Source: Pseudomonas citri
GTDB taxonomy: Bacteria > Pseudomonadota > Gammaproteobacteria > Pseudomonadales > Pseudomonadaceae
Direction: 5' to 3'
Assembly (NCBI RefSeq): GCF_025336485.1
Contig: NZ_JAODAB010000011.1
Location: 116,810 to 180,809, forward strand
Length of the DNA stretch: 64,000 nt
The translations under genes were made by a program, and so were the position numbers. Of the stretch, positions 18,961 through 28,162 are shown piece by piece. Under the pieces are notes generated by a model. That model searched no databases, was not told the origin of the DNA, and saw nothing but the letters and a program-made list of their open reading frames with translations. Numbering within the stretch: position 1 is the stretch's first letter; every line of letters begins with the position of its first letter.

Positions 18961-19057
18961 GCCTGGCTTGAGGTATTCCATGCATCCGTAGATCAAAGCT
19001 GCACGTTCCGGCCGGGTACATTCCCGGTCTTTGCGTTGCCTCGTGGTATTACGGGTT

Positions 19058-19081
19058 GTGACTGTTGACTAATATGGTCAC
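19058..19081. promoter_or_regulatory. 24-bp operator, copy A, upstream of thioesterase-fadL
   Basis: GTGAC-N14-GTCAC with TTGACT at 19065-19070 inside, positioned as a -35 box. Over the 28-base stretch beginning at 19057 it matches that beginning at 23843 at 24 of 28 positions. Confidence 0.7.
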
Positions 19082-19195
19082 TTGAATAAACATGGCGCAT
19101 CTGTCCTCTGGGAGGATCGCCATGATCCAGTGCCGCTATTGCCCTTTGATCCTGTTGCGTGGTGTGTTCCCTCAGTCGGAACCGGGAGCCTCGCG

Positions 19196-19975
19196 ATGAG
19201 GAGCTTTGCCCAGGTGCTGGCGCAATTTGATCCAGACGTGCCGTTCGTTTCTCCTCCCAATTGGCAGCAGGGCCGCACGATTTTTGGCGGTCTGTCCGCG
19301 GCATTGTCGTTGCAGGCAGTCTTGTGCCGGCAACCGGTGGGGTTTCCTCCGTTCAAGTCCGCGCAAGTGTCATTCATAGGTCCGGTCAACCAGGACCAGA
19401 CTTTCGATGTCAGCGTGTTGCGCCAGGGACGATCGGTCACCTCGGTCTCTGTGGACTGTCTCTCAGGCAATGACCTTGCGTTGCGCACGACCCTGCTGTT
19501 CGCCAAGCCACGGGCAAGCAAGATCACCCACGACGCCTGGGGGCGTCCGCTGGTCGATGGGCCATCGCGGTACGCAACGCTGCAGTTGGACAGTCGTGTC
19601 GCACCGGCCTGCGCCTATAACTTCGAAATGCGCCCGGCGGGTGGTTCGCTGCCGGTGTCCGGCGCTGACAATCCCGAATTATTGATGTGGGTTCGCCATT
19701 TGGATGCCCAGGGCGTAGACCCGGCGGTCGCGCTGATTGCGCTGGCTGACAGTCTGCCACCCGCCGCCATGACTTGCTTCACTGAGCCCGCAGCCCTCAG
19801 TTCCGCCTCCTGGACGATTGACCTGCCGCAGCCGGCCGTCAGCGGGGAGTGGTTCCTGATCAGCTCTTTCAGTCAGCAGGCGCAGGAAGGCTACTCGCTC
19901 CAGGACATGGAAATCTGGGACGAAGACGGTCGGCGTGTGCTGTGGGGCCGTCAGACCGTGGCGATTTTTACGTAA
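19196..19975 (+). CDS. TesB-like acyl-CoA thioesterase (double hotdog)
   Basis: A 259-residue protein with an N-terminal hotdog half around PNWQQGRTIFGGLSAALSLQ and SAQVSFIGPVNQDQTFDVSV, and a second half ending in SLQDMEIWDEDGRRVLWGRQ. This is the layout of TesB/4HBT_3 acyl-CoA thioesterases, which hydrolyse acyl-CoA to fatty acid and CoA in the cytoplasm. ATG 19196 follows GGGAG. An in-frame start at 19082 is possible but would begin inside the operator region. The second gene of the transcript is the FadL-type channel 51 bp downstream, consistent with a lipid role. Substrate chain length unknown. Confidence 0.75.
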   Translation: MRSFAQVLAQFDPDVPFVSPPNWQQGRTIFGGLSAALSLQAVLCRQPVGFPPFKSAQVSFIGPVNQDQTFDVSVLRQGRSVTSVSVDCLSGNDLALRTTLLFAKPRASKITHDAWGRPLVDGPSRYATLQLDSRVAPACAYNFEMRPAGGSLPVSGADNPELLMWVRHLDAQGVDPAVALIALADSLPPAAMTCFTEPAALSSASWTIDLPQPAVSGEWFLISSFSQQAQEGYSLQDMEIWDEDGRRVLWGRQTVAIFT

Positions 19976-20026
19976 CACAACTCAACCGTTCTACTACCCC
20001 TTGCTACAGGCCCAAGAGTTCCAATA

Positions 20027-21298
20027 ATGAAAAAAACCATGCTCAGGACCCCGCTGGGTCTCGCTGTTGCGCTCGCCACTTCTCATGTGATGGCGAGCGG
20101 TTTCGCGTTGAACGAACAAAGCATCAGTGGGATGGGGTCGGGATTTGCCGGTCGCTCTTCCGCCGCAGAAGACGCCAGCACCGTCTTCGGCAATCCGGCG
20201 GGCATGTCCCGATTGAAACAAGAACAGGTCAGCGTGGGGGTTGCGGCGTTGTTCGCGAAGTCTGACATCAGCCAGACCCGCAGCACCTTCGGCGGGCAGG
20301 AGGACGGAGACATGGTGCCCACGACCACAGTACCCATGGGGTACTACGTCAAGCCCATCGATGAGCATTGGGCGTTCGGCATCGGGTTCTACGTGCCGTT
20401 CGGGTTGAGAACCGACTATGGCAGTGGTTTCGCCGGACGCTACTACGCCAACAAGAGCGAGGTCACGACACTCACGTTCCAGCCCACCATCAGCTATGCC
20501 TTCAACGACAGGGTTTCCATCGGGTTCGGTCCGACCATCAACCGCATCAGCGGCGAGCTGTCCGGGATGGTGCTCAATCCTCTGAGCCCTGGTCGTAATG
20601 ACGGAAAACTCAAAAGCAACGGTGACGACACAGCCCTGGGTTTCAACGCCGGTATCCTGGTGCAGGCTACCGATCGAACCCGCCTGGGCATGACCTACCA
20701 TTCCAAGGTCAGCTATGAATTGGATGCCAAGAGCAAGGTGACTGATGGCATCTTTGGTGTGTTGGGCGTCAGCGGTCGCAGCTATGACGCTTCGCTGGAG
20801 GTGGATACCCCGGAGTCCGTGGATTTCTCGGTGACCCATCAATTGAATAACGACTGGACCTTGTACCTGGGGAGTACCTGGACACGTTGGAGTCGCTTCA
20901 AGGAGTTGACCATTGAAAACAGCGGATTGCCGCCGATACTGGCCGGCCAGTTGGGCACTGTTTCCGAAGAACAGAACTGGCACGACACGTGGGCTCATGC
21001 AATCGGCACGGCTTATCGGCTCAATGACCAATGGGTGCTTCGCACCGGTTTTTCGGTCGATCAGTCACCGGCCAACAATACCAACCGCGGACCACGGATC
21101 CCGACGGGCGATCGCAAGGTGATCAGCTTCGGTGCGGGCTGGACGCCAGTGAACGATGTGACGATCGACGTCGCCTATTCCTATCTGTGGGAGGAGAGCG
21201 TTCGTATCAACGAGGTCTCCGCGACCCGGGGCGCCTACAGTGCCAAATACAAAAACAGCGCAAGCGGTCTGGGGGCGTCTGTCAGTTATCGCTTTTGA
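20027..21298 (+). CDS. FadL-family outer-membrane hydrophobic-compound channel
   Basis: A 423-residue FadL-type beta-barrel. The signal peptide ends after HVMA (residue 24), and the mature N-terminus begins SGFALNEQSISGMGSGFAG with AEDASTVFGNPAGM, the plug region and NPA element typical of the family. The C-terminal strand ends in ...SVSYRF with the terminal Phe recognised by the BAM complex. It would admit fatty acids or other hydrophobic molecules. It lies in one transcript with the thioesterase and is followed by a strong terminator. Confidence 0.92.
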   Translation: MKKTMLRTPLGLAVALATSHVMASGFALNEQSISGMGSGFAGRSSAAEDASTVFGNPAGMSRLKQEQVSVGVAALFAKSDISQTRSTFGGQEDGDMVPTTTVPMGYYVKPIDEHWAFGIGFYVPFGLRTDYGSGFAGRYYANKSEVTTLTFQPTISYAFNDRVSIGFGPTINRISGELSGMVLNPLSPGRNDGKLKSNGDDTALGFNAGILVQATDRTRLGMTYHSKVSYELDAKSKVTDGIFGVLGVSGRSYDASLEVDTPESVDFSVTHQLNNDWTLYLGSTWTRWSRFKELTIENSGLPPILAGQLGTVSEEQNWHDTWAHAIGTAYRLNDQWVLRTGFSVDQSPANNTNRGPRIPTGDRKVISFGAGWTPVNDVTIDVAYSYLWEESVRINEVSATRGAYSAKYKNSASGLGASVSYRF

Positions 21299-21319
21299 TT
21301 GACCGCTGTTTTCGCTGAC

Positions 21320-21357
21320 AAAAGGCCGGGAGGGCATGTTGCCCCTCCCGGCCTTTT
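21320..21357. terminator. strong bidirectional terminator between fadL-like and SDR genes
   Basis: AAAGGCCGGGAGGG (21321-21334) and CCCTCCCGGCCTTT (21343-21356) form a perfect 14-bp stem with an 8-base loop, A-rich before and T-rich after, between two convergent genes. Confidence 0.9.
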
Positions 21358-21401
21358 GATTCTCACCCGGCATGACTCCTCGGAAATATCCCGGCGCCGC
21401 C

Positions 21402-22187
21402 TCAGACGCCCATGACGCGGGTCATGAGCGCCTGATGAAAGCGTCGTGGCGTGGCCCAGGTCAAGACGGTGATGGCCTTGTTGCCAAAGCCCGGCACGAC
21501 GCTCATGCGACCGGCTTGCAGCGCACGGATGCCGGCACTGACGACCGGTTGAGGCGGCATCATTACCTTTTGCAAGATCGGCGTGAGTTTCTGCCTGGCG
21601 CTTTCGGCGAACCCGGTGTCGGACATGCCCGGGCAAAGGGCCGTGACCACGACACCGTCGCGCTTGAGTTCGCGATGGAGCGCATCGGAGAAACGCAACA
21701 CATAGGCCTTCGCCGCCGAGTAAACGGCGAAGTGCTTGACGCCCTGAAAGGACAGCAGGCTGGCGACCATCAGGATCTGTCCGCGTTTGCGGGTGCGCAT
21801 GTCGGCCGCGAAGAGGTGGGTCATGGCGGTCAGGCTGGCGATGTCCAGGTCGATCATGGCCAGGGATTCATCCAGGGGCTGGTCCAGGAAAGGCCCCTGC
21901 AAACCATGGCCGGCATTGTTGATGAGCACATCGATCACGATATTGCGCTCGCTGAGTCGCTGGTGCAGTTGGACGACCGCCGCGATCGAGGACAGGTCCA
22001 CCTGCTCGACGATCACCGTCACGCCGAAGCGTTCACGCAATTCCCGTGACAGGGCTTCGAGCCGATCCAGCCGGCGTGCCACCAGGACCAGTGATTTGCC
22101 CTGGGCGGCGTATTGTCGCGCGAATTCCTCGCCGAAGCCGCTCGATGCGCCGGTGATGAGCACCCAGGCATTTTCATTAGATTTCAT
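21402..22187 (-). CDS. short-chain dehydrogenase/reductase
   Basis: A 261-residue classical SDR with the TGASSGFG cofactor loop near residue 13, NNAGHG, a catalytic serine in LMVASLLS and YSAAK. The ARRLDR segment after strand two suggests NADP use. It resembles the DltE/YqjQ-like group. It is encoded 70 bp after the outer-membrane factor on the same strand and so is probably co-transcribed with it and under the same operator. Substrate unknown; a hydrophobic carbonyl or acyl compound would fit the locus. Confidence 0.85.
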   Translation of the reverse strand: MKSNENAWVLITGASSGFGEEFARQYAAQGKSLVLVARRLDRLEALSRELRERFGVTVIVEQVDLSSIAAVVQLHQRLSERNIVIDVLINNAGHGLQGPFLDQPLDESLAMIDLDIASLTAMTHLFAADMRTRKRGQILMVASLLSFQGVKHFAVYSAAKAYVLRFSDALHRELKRDGVVVTALCPGMSDTGFAESARQKLTPILQKVMMPPQPVVSAGIRALQAGRMSVVPGFGNKAITVLTWATPRRFHQALMTRVMGV

Positions 22188-22257
22188 GTCGCTGTTCTCT
22201 GATTGTCGGGCTGAAAGAAGAGGGCGGTGCGTCGGAAAAGCGCGGCATCGGGTCAAG

Positions 22258-23718
22258 TCATCGCGTGGCCAACGGTTGGGTCTCAAGCGGTTGCCAGCCA
22301 CCGCCAAGCGCCTTGAATGCCGCGACCGCCGCCCGGGCCGATTCCGTTTGCGCCTGTGCCCGCGCGTCGGCCACTTGCAGCACCGTCTCGTCGGCGTGCA
22401 GGACATCGATCAGGCTGGCCGTACCTTTCTGATAAGCAATGAACGACGATCGGCGAGCCTTGGTCAGCGAGGTCTCGCCGTCGACGAGGGTGGTGGATTG
22501 GGCTTGCCGGTTCACCAGCGCGGAGAACGCATTCTCGACGTCCTCGGTGGCACGCAAGACCGATTGACGGTACGCGGCCAAGGCTTCGGCTTCCTGCCCC
22601 TTGGCTTGATCGATCCGGGCATTGATGCGGCCAAAGTCAAACAGTCTCCAGCGCAGCCCCAGCGTCCCCGTCGCCTGGCTGGCGCCGTTGGAGAACAGGT
22701 GCCCCGCGGAGACGGAGGTGGCGCTGCCGAGCAATGCACTGAGGGAAAACTTGGGATAGTACTCGGCGACGGCTTCGCCGATGCGCGCGTTGGAGGCGGC
22801 GAGGCGACGCTCGGCGACGATGAGGTCGGGTCGGCGGCGCAACAGATCGGCGGGCGTCCCGGTGGCCTTGATGGCTGGCGCAAGCGGAATGCTGCCGGTA
22901 TTGGCCAGTTCCGCGCGATGGGTGCCTGGCGGTGCGCCGAGCATGACATCCAGGGCATTCATCGCCGCTTCGAGACCGGTTTGCAGGACTGGCACTGTCG
23001 CCTGGACCTGCGCCAACGAGCCCTCGGTCTGGCGAACCTGGTAGTCAGCGGCGAGGCCCTTGCCATAGAGCAATTGGACTTTTGCCAACAGGTCCTGCTG
23101 GGTTTTGACTTGTTGGTTGGCAATCTCCAGCCGGGACTGCAAGCCGCGCAAGGTGATGTAGATATCGGCGGTTTGCGCCGCGACGGCCAGTCGCGTAGCG
23201 ACGGCGCCAGCTCGGGAGGCCTGGTACTCGGCCAGCGCGGCTTCTCGTGCGCGTCGCAGGCCACCAAACAGATCCACTTCCCAGCTGGCCCCCAGGTCGA
23301 GCCCGTAGGCATTTGCGTATCGATCAGAACCAGGCCTTGAATCGAGTATCTGGCCGAGAGGTGTCTCGACCGACTGATAGGCGCGAGCGGCCTGGCCACT
23401 GATGTTTCCCGACGGCAGCAACGCGGCATTGGCGGCGCCCAGGCCTGCCTGGGCTTGCGCGACCCGCGCCGAAGCCTGCATCAAGTCGAGGTTCTGTTGG
23501 AGTGCCTGGGAGACGAAGCGGGTCAGTAGCGGATCATCAAAACCTTCCCACCACGTTTCGAGATCGGCCGGCGTCGTGGCAGACCGCTGCTCGACAGAAG
23601 GCCGACCCAAGTAATGCTCCGAAAGCGGAGCGTCCGGACGCTGGTAGTCCGGACCGACCGCGCAACCTGCCATCAGGCTGGTGCTCACCAAAAGAGCTAG
23701 GGGACGGAAGGAAGGCAT
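22258..23718 (-). CDS. NodT/OprM-type outer-membrane efflux lipoprotein
   Basis: A 486-residue TolC-like outer-membrane factor. The lipobox LMAGC puts the lipidated cysteine at residue 19, followed by AVGPDYQRPDAP, the signature N-terminus of the NodT family. Two OEP repeats are visible, including GASWEVDLFGGLRRAREAAL and RWRLFDFGRINARIDQAKG. ATG 23718 was chosen for its RBS-like AGAGAA and proper signal peptide. It is divergent from the MFP-RND genes and shares a control region with two operators, so it is the likely exit duct of that pump. Confidence 0.93.
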   Translation of the reverse strand: MPSFRPLALLVSTSLMAGCAVGPDYQRPDAPLSEHYLGRPSVEQRSATTPADLETWWEGFDDPLLTRFVSQALQQNLDLMQASARVAQAQAGLGAANAALLPSGNISGQAARAYQSVETPLGQILDSRPGSDRYANAYGLDLGASWEVDLFGGLRRAREAALAEYQASRAGAVATRLAVAAQTADIYITLRGLQSRLEIANQQVKTQQDLLAKVQLLYGKGLAADYQVRQTEGSLAQVQATVPVLQTGLEAAMNALDVMLGAPPGTHRAELANTGSIPLAPAIKATGTPADLLRRRPDLIVAERRLAASNARIGEAVAEYYPKFSLSALLGSATSVSAGHLFSNGASQATGTLGLRWRLFDFGRINARIDQAKGQEAEALAAYRQSVLRATEDVENAFSALVNRQAQSTTLVDGETSLTKARRSSFIAYQKGTASLIDVLHADETVLQVADARAQAQTESARAAVAAFKALGGGWQPLETQPLATR

Positions 23719-23746
23719 CGAGGTTCTCTGGGATGAAAAATGGTTT

Positions 23747-23770
23747 GTGACCATATTAAATAATGGTCAC
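23747..23770. promoter_or_regulatory. 24-bp operator, copy C, at the outer-membrane-factor promoter
   Basis: A perfect inverted repeat GTGACCAT-N8-ATGGTCAC. On the minus strand it overlaps a -10-like TAATAT (complement of 23753-23758) set 16 bases from TTGACA (complement of 23775-23780). Binding here would block transcription toward the outer-membrane factor and SDR. Confidence 0.75.
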
Positions 23771-23843
23771 TACCTGTCAATTTATTTCATGCAGATGTTG
23801 CCGTTAATCTGCTAAATGGCCGGCTGACGTTTTGTGCTAGTGT

Positions 23844-23867
23844 GTGACTATTGACAATTGTGGTCAC
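23844..23867. promoter_or_regulatory. 24-bp operator, copy B, at the MFP-RND promoter
   Basis: GTGAC-N14-GTCAC with a consensus TTGACA at 23851-23856 inside. TGAATA at 23874-23879 gives a 17-base spacer and a plausible -10. Nearly identical to copy A before the thioesterase gene. Confidence 0.75.
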
Positions 23868-23919
23868 TTGCTTTGAATATATGATCTCCATCATATATTC
23901 GCTTCTAAGTAGGGAACCT

Positions 23920-25029
23920 ATGCTCCGGCTCCGACCTGTCACGCTCGTCGCTTGCTTGTTACCTCTCGTCCTGACGGCGTGTGGCGATTCCTCCACCGCT
24001 GAAGATCCGCGCACGCTCGCGCCTTTGGTGCGGGTTTCTGAAGTGCGGGGTTCGTCAGATCTCTCGCGTTCCTTTAGCGGTGTTGTCGCGGCGCGTGTGC
24101 AGAGCGACCTGGGTTTTCGCGTGTCTGGCAAAGTGCTGGAGCGCTTGGTGGATGCCGGTCAAAGCGTGAAAAAAGGTCAGCCGCTCATGCGCCTGGACCC
24201 CATCGACCTGGGCTTGCAGGCCCGTGCGCAGCAAGAGGCGGTCACCGCCGCGCGTGCCCGGGCCAAACAGACCGCCGATGACGAGGCGCGGTATCGCGAG
24301 CTGGTCGCCGCCGGGGCGATTTCCGCCTCGGGCTACGACCAGATCAAAGCGGCGGCGGACACCGCGAAGGCACAGCTCAGCGCTGCCGAAGCGCAGGCCG
24401 ACGTGGCCCGTAACGCGTCCGGTTATGCCATGTTGCTCGCCGATGCCGATGGCGTGGTGATGGACACGCTCGCCGAGCCCGGACAAGTCGTCAGCCCCGG
24501 TCAACCGGTGGTTCGACTGGCGCGGGCCGGGCAGCGCGAGGCCGTCGTGCAATTGCCCGAAACGCTGCGGCCTGCCGTCGGGGCGAGCGCCCAGGCGACG
24601 CTGTATGGCAACAGCACTGCGGCTGTCACCGCCCGGCTCAGGCTCCTTTCGGATTCCGCTGACCGCGTGACGCGCACCTTCGAGGCGCGCTATGTGTTGG
24701 AGGGCGCGTTGGCCAACGCGCCGTTGGGCTCCACCGTCACCCTGCGCATCGCCGACGGTGCGGCCCAAGGGCCGGTGCTGCAAGTACCGATGGCGGCGTT
24801 GTACGATCCGGGCAAAGGCAGCGGCGTGTGGGTGATCGACGGCGAGCCGGCCAAAGTCACCTGGCGAGCGGTGCAAGTCCTGGGGCTGAGCGACGACTTC
24901 GCGCGCGTCACCGGTGATCTCGCCGTGGGTGCGCGCATTGTCGGGCTGGGCGCGCATTTGCTGCACGAAGGCGAGCCGGTGAGGCTGATCCTGCCGGGTG
25001 ACGTGAAGGTTGCGGGGGGCGGCCAATGA
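23920..25029 (+). CDS. RND efflux membrane-fusion lipoprotein
   Basis: A 369-residue periplasmic adaptor starting at ATG 23920 after AGGGA. The lipobox LTAC places the lipidated cysteine at residue 21. It has the biotinyl-lipoyl halves (GKVLERLVDAGQSVKKGQPL and DGVVMDTLAEPGQVVSPGQP) flanking a helical hairpin rich in Ala and Arg, then the beta-barrel domain. Its stop overlaps the RND gene start (ATGA), so they are coupled. It bridges the pump to the outer-membrane factor encoded divergently. Confidence 0.93.
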   Translation: MLRLRPVTLVACLLPLVLTACGDSSTAEDPRTLAPLVRVSEVRGSSDLSRSFSGVVAARVQSDLGFRVSGKVLERLVDAGQSVKKGQPLMRLDPIDLGLQARAQQEAVTAARARAKQTADDEARYRELVAAGAISASGYDQIKAAADTAKAQLSAAEAQADVARNASGYAMLLADADGVVMDTLAEPGQVVSPGQPVVRLARAGQREAVVQLPETLRPAVGASAQATLYGNSTAAVTARLRLLSDSADRVTRTFEARYVLEGALANAPLGSTVTLRIADGAAQGPVLQVPMAALYDPGKGSGVWVIDGEPAKVTWRAVQVLGLSDDFARVTGDLAVGARIVGLGAHLLHEGEPVRLILPGDVKVAGGGQ

Positions 25030-28000
25030 GCCTCAATCTGTCGGCGCTCGCTGTTCGCGAGCGCGCTATCACGGTGTTCCTGATTTTCCTGATCGCAGTG
25101 GCGGGGACCTTGGCGTTCTTCAAGTTGGGGCGTGCGGAGGATCCGCCGTTCACGGTCAAGCAATTGACCGTCATCAGCGCCTGGCCGGGCGCGACGGCGC
25201 AAGAGATGCAGGACCAGGTCGCCGAGCCCCTCGAAAAGCGCCTGCAAGAACTGAAGTGGTACGACCGTTCGGAAACCTACACCCGACCCGGCCTGGCTTT
25301 CACCATGGTGTCGCTGCTCGATCGCACGCCGCCCTCGCAAGTGCAGGAGGAGTTCTACCAGGCCCGTAAAAAACTCGACGACGAAGCCATCAAGCTACCC
25401 GCGGGTGTCATCGGACCGATGGTCAACGACGAATTTTCGGACGTGACCTTCGCGCTGTTCGCCCTCAAGGCCAAGGGTGAACCGCAGCGCCTGCTGGTGC
25501 GCGATGCCGAGGCATTGCGCCAGCGCCTGCTGCACGTGCCGGGGGTGAAAAAGGTCAACATCATCGGCGAGCAGGCCGAGCGCATCTTCATTTCCTTTTC
25601 CCATGATCGGCTCGCCACCTTGGGCGTATCGCCCCAGGACATCTTCGCCGCGCTGAACAGCCAGAACGTGCTCACACCCGCCGGTTCGATCGAAACCAAT
25701 GGCCCGCAGGTTTTCCTGCGGGTGGACGGCGCCTTCGACAAACTGGCGAAAATCCGTGAAACGCCCTTGGCGATCCAGGGCCGTACGCTGAAGCTCTCCG
25801 ACGTGGCCACCGTCGAGCGCGGTTATGAAGACCCGGCGACGTTCCTCGTGCGCAACAACGGCGAAGAGGCCTTGCTGTTGGGCATCATCATGCGCGAGGG
25901 CTGGAACGGACTGGACTTGGGCAAGGCGCTGGATGCGGAGACGAGCAAGATCAACGCAGGCATGCCCTTGGGCATGACGCTGAGCAAAGTCACCGATCAG
26001 TCGGTCAACATCGACTCGTCCGTCAACGAGTTCATGATCAAGTTCTTCGTCGCGCTGCTGGTGGTGATGGTCGTCTGCTTCATCAGCATGGGCTGGCACG
26101 TCGGGATCGTGGTTGCGGCGGCGGTGCCGTTGACCTTGGCCGTGGTGTTCGTGGTGATGGCGGCCACTGGCAAGAACTTCGACCGCATCACCCTCGGGTC
26201 GCTGATCCTGGCGCTCGGGTTGCTGGTGGACGACGCCATCATCGCGATCGAAATGATGGTGGTGAAAATGGAGGAGGGCTACGACCGCATCAAAGCTTCC
26301 GCCTACGCGTGGAGCCATACGGCCGCACCGATGCTCTCCGGTACGCTGGTGACCGCCATTGGCTTCTTGCCCAACGGCTTTGCCCAGTCGACCGCCGGCG
26401 AATACACCAGCAACATGTTCTGGATCGTCGGCATCGCGCTGATCGCTTCCTGGGTGGTGGCGGTGGCATTCACGCCTTACCTGGGGGTGAAGATGTTGCC
26501 CCACATCGCGGAAGTCGAGGGCGGCCATGACGCCATTTATGACACGCCTCGCTACAACCGTTTTCGTCGGCTCCTGACCTGGGTCATTGCCCATAAATGG
26601 CCGGTGGCCGGTGCGGTGATCGCGGCCTTCATCGTGGCGATTCTCGGCATGGGCCTGGTCAAGAAGCAGTTCTTTCCCACTTCGGACCGTCCGGAAGTCC
26701 TGGTGGAAGTGCAAATGCCTTATGGCACCGCCATCGAGCAGACCAGCGCCGCCACCGCCAAGGTCGAGGCCTGGCTGCAACAGCAGGCGCAAGCCAAGAT
26801 CGTCACGGCCTACGTCGGCCAGGGCGCGCCGCGTTTCTTCCTGGCCATGGCACCGGAACTGCCGGATCCGTCATTCGCCAAGATCGTGGTGCTGACCGAC
26901 AGCCAGGAGGCGCGCGAGGCCCTCAAGTTCCGTCTGCGCGAGGCAGTGGCCCAGGGACTGGCCCCGGAGGCGCGGGTCCGGGTGAGCCAACTGGTGTTCG
27001 GGCCGTACTCGCCATTTCCCGTGGCGTACCGGGTGATGGGACCGGACCCTGTGACGTTGCGAGAGATCGCTGCCCAGGTCCAGGACGTGATGCGGGCGAG
27101 CCCGTTGATGCGCACCGTCAACACGGACTGGGGACCGCTGACGCCGACGCTGCATTTCAACCTGGACCAGGACCGTTTGCAGGCCGTGGGCCTGACCTCC
27201 AGTGCCGTAGCGCAGCAACTGCAATTCCTGCTGACGGGGGTGCCGATCACCTCGGTGCGCGAGGACATCCGTTCGGTGCAGGTGGTGGGGCGCGCGGCGG
27301 GCGAGATCCGTCTCGATCCGGCCCGGATAGAAGGCTTCACCCTGGTGGGCGCGGCGGGGCAGCGCATTCCGCTGTCCCAGGTCGGCGAGGTCGATGTGCG
27401 CATGGAAGATCCGATCCTGCGCCGCCGCGACCGCACGCCCACCATCACCGTGCGGGGCGACATCGCCGAAGGCCAGCAACCGCCGGACGTGTCGAGCATC
27501 GTCATGAAGCAACTGCAACCGGTGATCGACACGCTGCCTGACGGCTACCGCATCGAGCAGGCGGGCGCCATCGAGGAGTCGGGCAAGGCCGGCATGGCCA
27601 TATTGCCGCTGCTGCCGATCATGATTGCGATCACGCTGCTGATCATCATCGTGCAGGTGCGTTCGATCGCGGCGATGATCATGGTGTTCCTCACCGCGCC
27701 GCTGGGGTTGATCGGCGTGGTGCCGACGCTGCTGATCTTCCACCAGCCGTTCGGGATCAACGCCCTGGTCGGCCTGATCGCGCTCTCGGGCATCCTCATG
27801 CGCAACACGCTGATCCTCATCGGGCAGATCCATCACAACGCGAAGGAGGGGCTGGACCCGTTCCACGCGGTCATCGAAGCCACGGTACAGCGCGCCCGTC
27901 CGGTACTGCTGACGGCACTGGCGGCGATCCTGGCGTTCATCCCCCTGACGCACTCGGTGTTCTGGGGAACGCTGGCCTACACCCTGATTGGCGGCACGTT

Positions 28001-28106
28001 CGCCGGCACCCTCATGACGTTGGTGTTCCTACCGGCGATGTATTCCATCTGGTTCAAGATCCATCCCGCCACGGCGGGGCAAACTCAAACAGCGCGGCTG
28101 GCATGA
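25026..28106 (+). CDS. RND-family efflux pump, inner-membrane transporter
   Basis: A 1026-residue HAE1-type RND transporter with twelve membrane spans and two large periplasmic loops. The proton-relay aspartates D402-D403 (GLLVDDAIIAIEMM) sit in TM4, and the duplicated half ends with NALVGLIALSGILMRNTLIL. The N-terminus reads AVRERAITVFLIFLIAVAGTL, unlike the MexB/AcrB start, and the sequence looks closer to TriC/VmeD-type pumps; that placement is an impression, not an alignment. Coupled to the MFP gene and followed 56 bp later by the KAS gene. Substrate unknown; FadL, thioesterase and KAS neighbours suggest lipophilic or fatty compounds. Confidence 0.95.
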   Translation: MSLNLSALAVRERAITVFLIFLIAVAGTLAFFKLGRAEDPPFTVKQLTVISAWPGATAQEMQDQVAEPLEKRLQELKWYDRSETYTRPGLAFTMVSLLDRTPPSQVQEEFYQARKKLDDEAIKLPAGVIGPMVNDEFSDVTFALFALKAKGEPQRLLVRDAEALRQRLLHVPGVKKVNIIGEQAERIFISFSHDRLATLGVSPQDIFAALNSQNVLTPAGSIETNGPQVFLRVDGAFDKLAKIRETPLAIQGRTLKLSDVATVERGYEDPATFLVRNNGEEALLLGIIMREGWNGLDLGKALDAETSKINAGMPLGMTLSKVTDQSVNIDSSVNEFMIKFFVALLVVMVVCFISMGWHVGIVVAAAVPLTLAVVFVVMAATGKNFDRITLGSLILALGLLVDDAIIAIEMMVVKMEEGYDRIKASAYAWSHTAAPMLSGTLVTAIGFLPNGFAQSTAGEYTSNMFWIVGIALIASWVVAVAFTPYLGVKMLPHIAEVEGGHDAIYDTPRYNRFRRLLTWVIAHKWPVAGAVIAAFIVAILGMGLVKKQFFPTSDRPEVLVEVQMPYGTAIEQTSAATAKVEAWLQQQAQAKIVTAYVGQGAPRFFLAMAPELPDPSFAKIVVLTDSQEAREALKFRLREAVAQGLAPEARVRVSQLVFGPYSPFPVAYRVMGPDPVTLREIAAQVQDVMRASPLMRTVNTDWGPLTPTLHFNLDQDRLQAVGLTSSAVAQQLQFLLTGVPITSVREDIRSVQVVGRAAGEIRLDPARIEGFTLVGAAGQRIPLSQVGEVDVRMEDPILRRRDRTPTITVRGDIAEGQQPPDVSSIVMKQLQPVIDTLPDGYRIEQAGAIEESGKAGMAILPLLPIMIAITLLIIIVQVRSIAAMIMVFLTAPLGLIGVVPTLLIFHQPFGINALVGLIALSGILMRNTLILIGQIHHNAKEGLDPFHAVIEATVQRARPVLLTALAAILAFIPLTHSVFWGTLAYTLIGGTFAGTLMTLVFLPAMYSIWFKIHPATAGQTQTARLA

Positions 28107-28162
28107 ACAAACGGATGCCGCTGCTGGTCATGAGCATCGACTGAGAAATGAAGAGGTTTTTT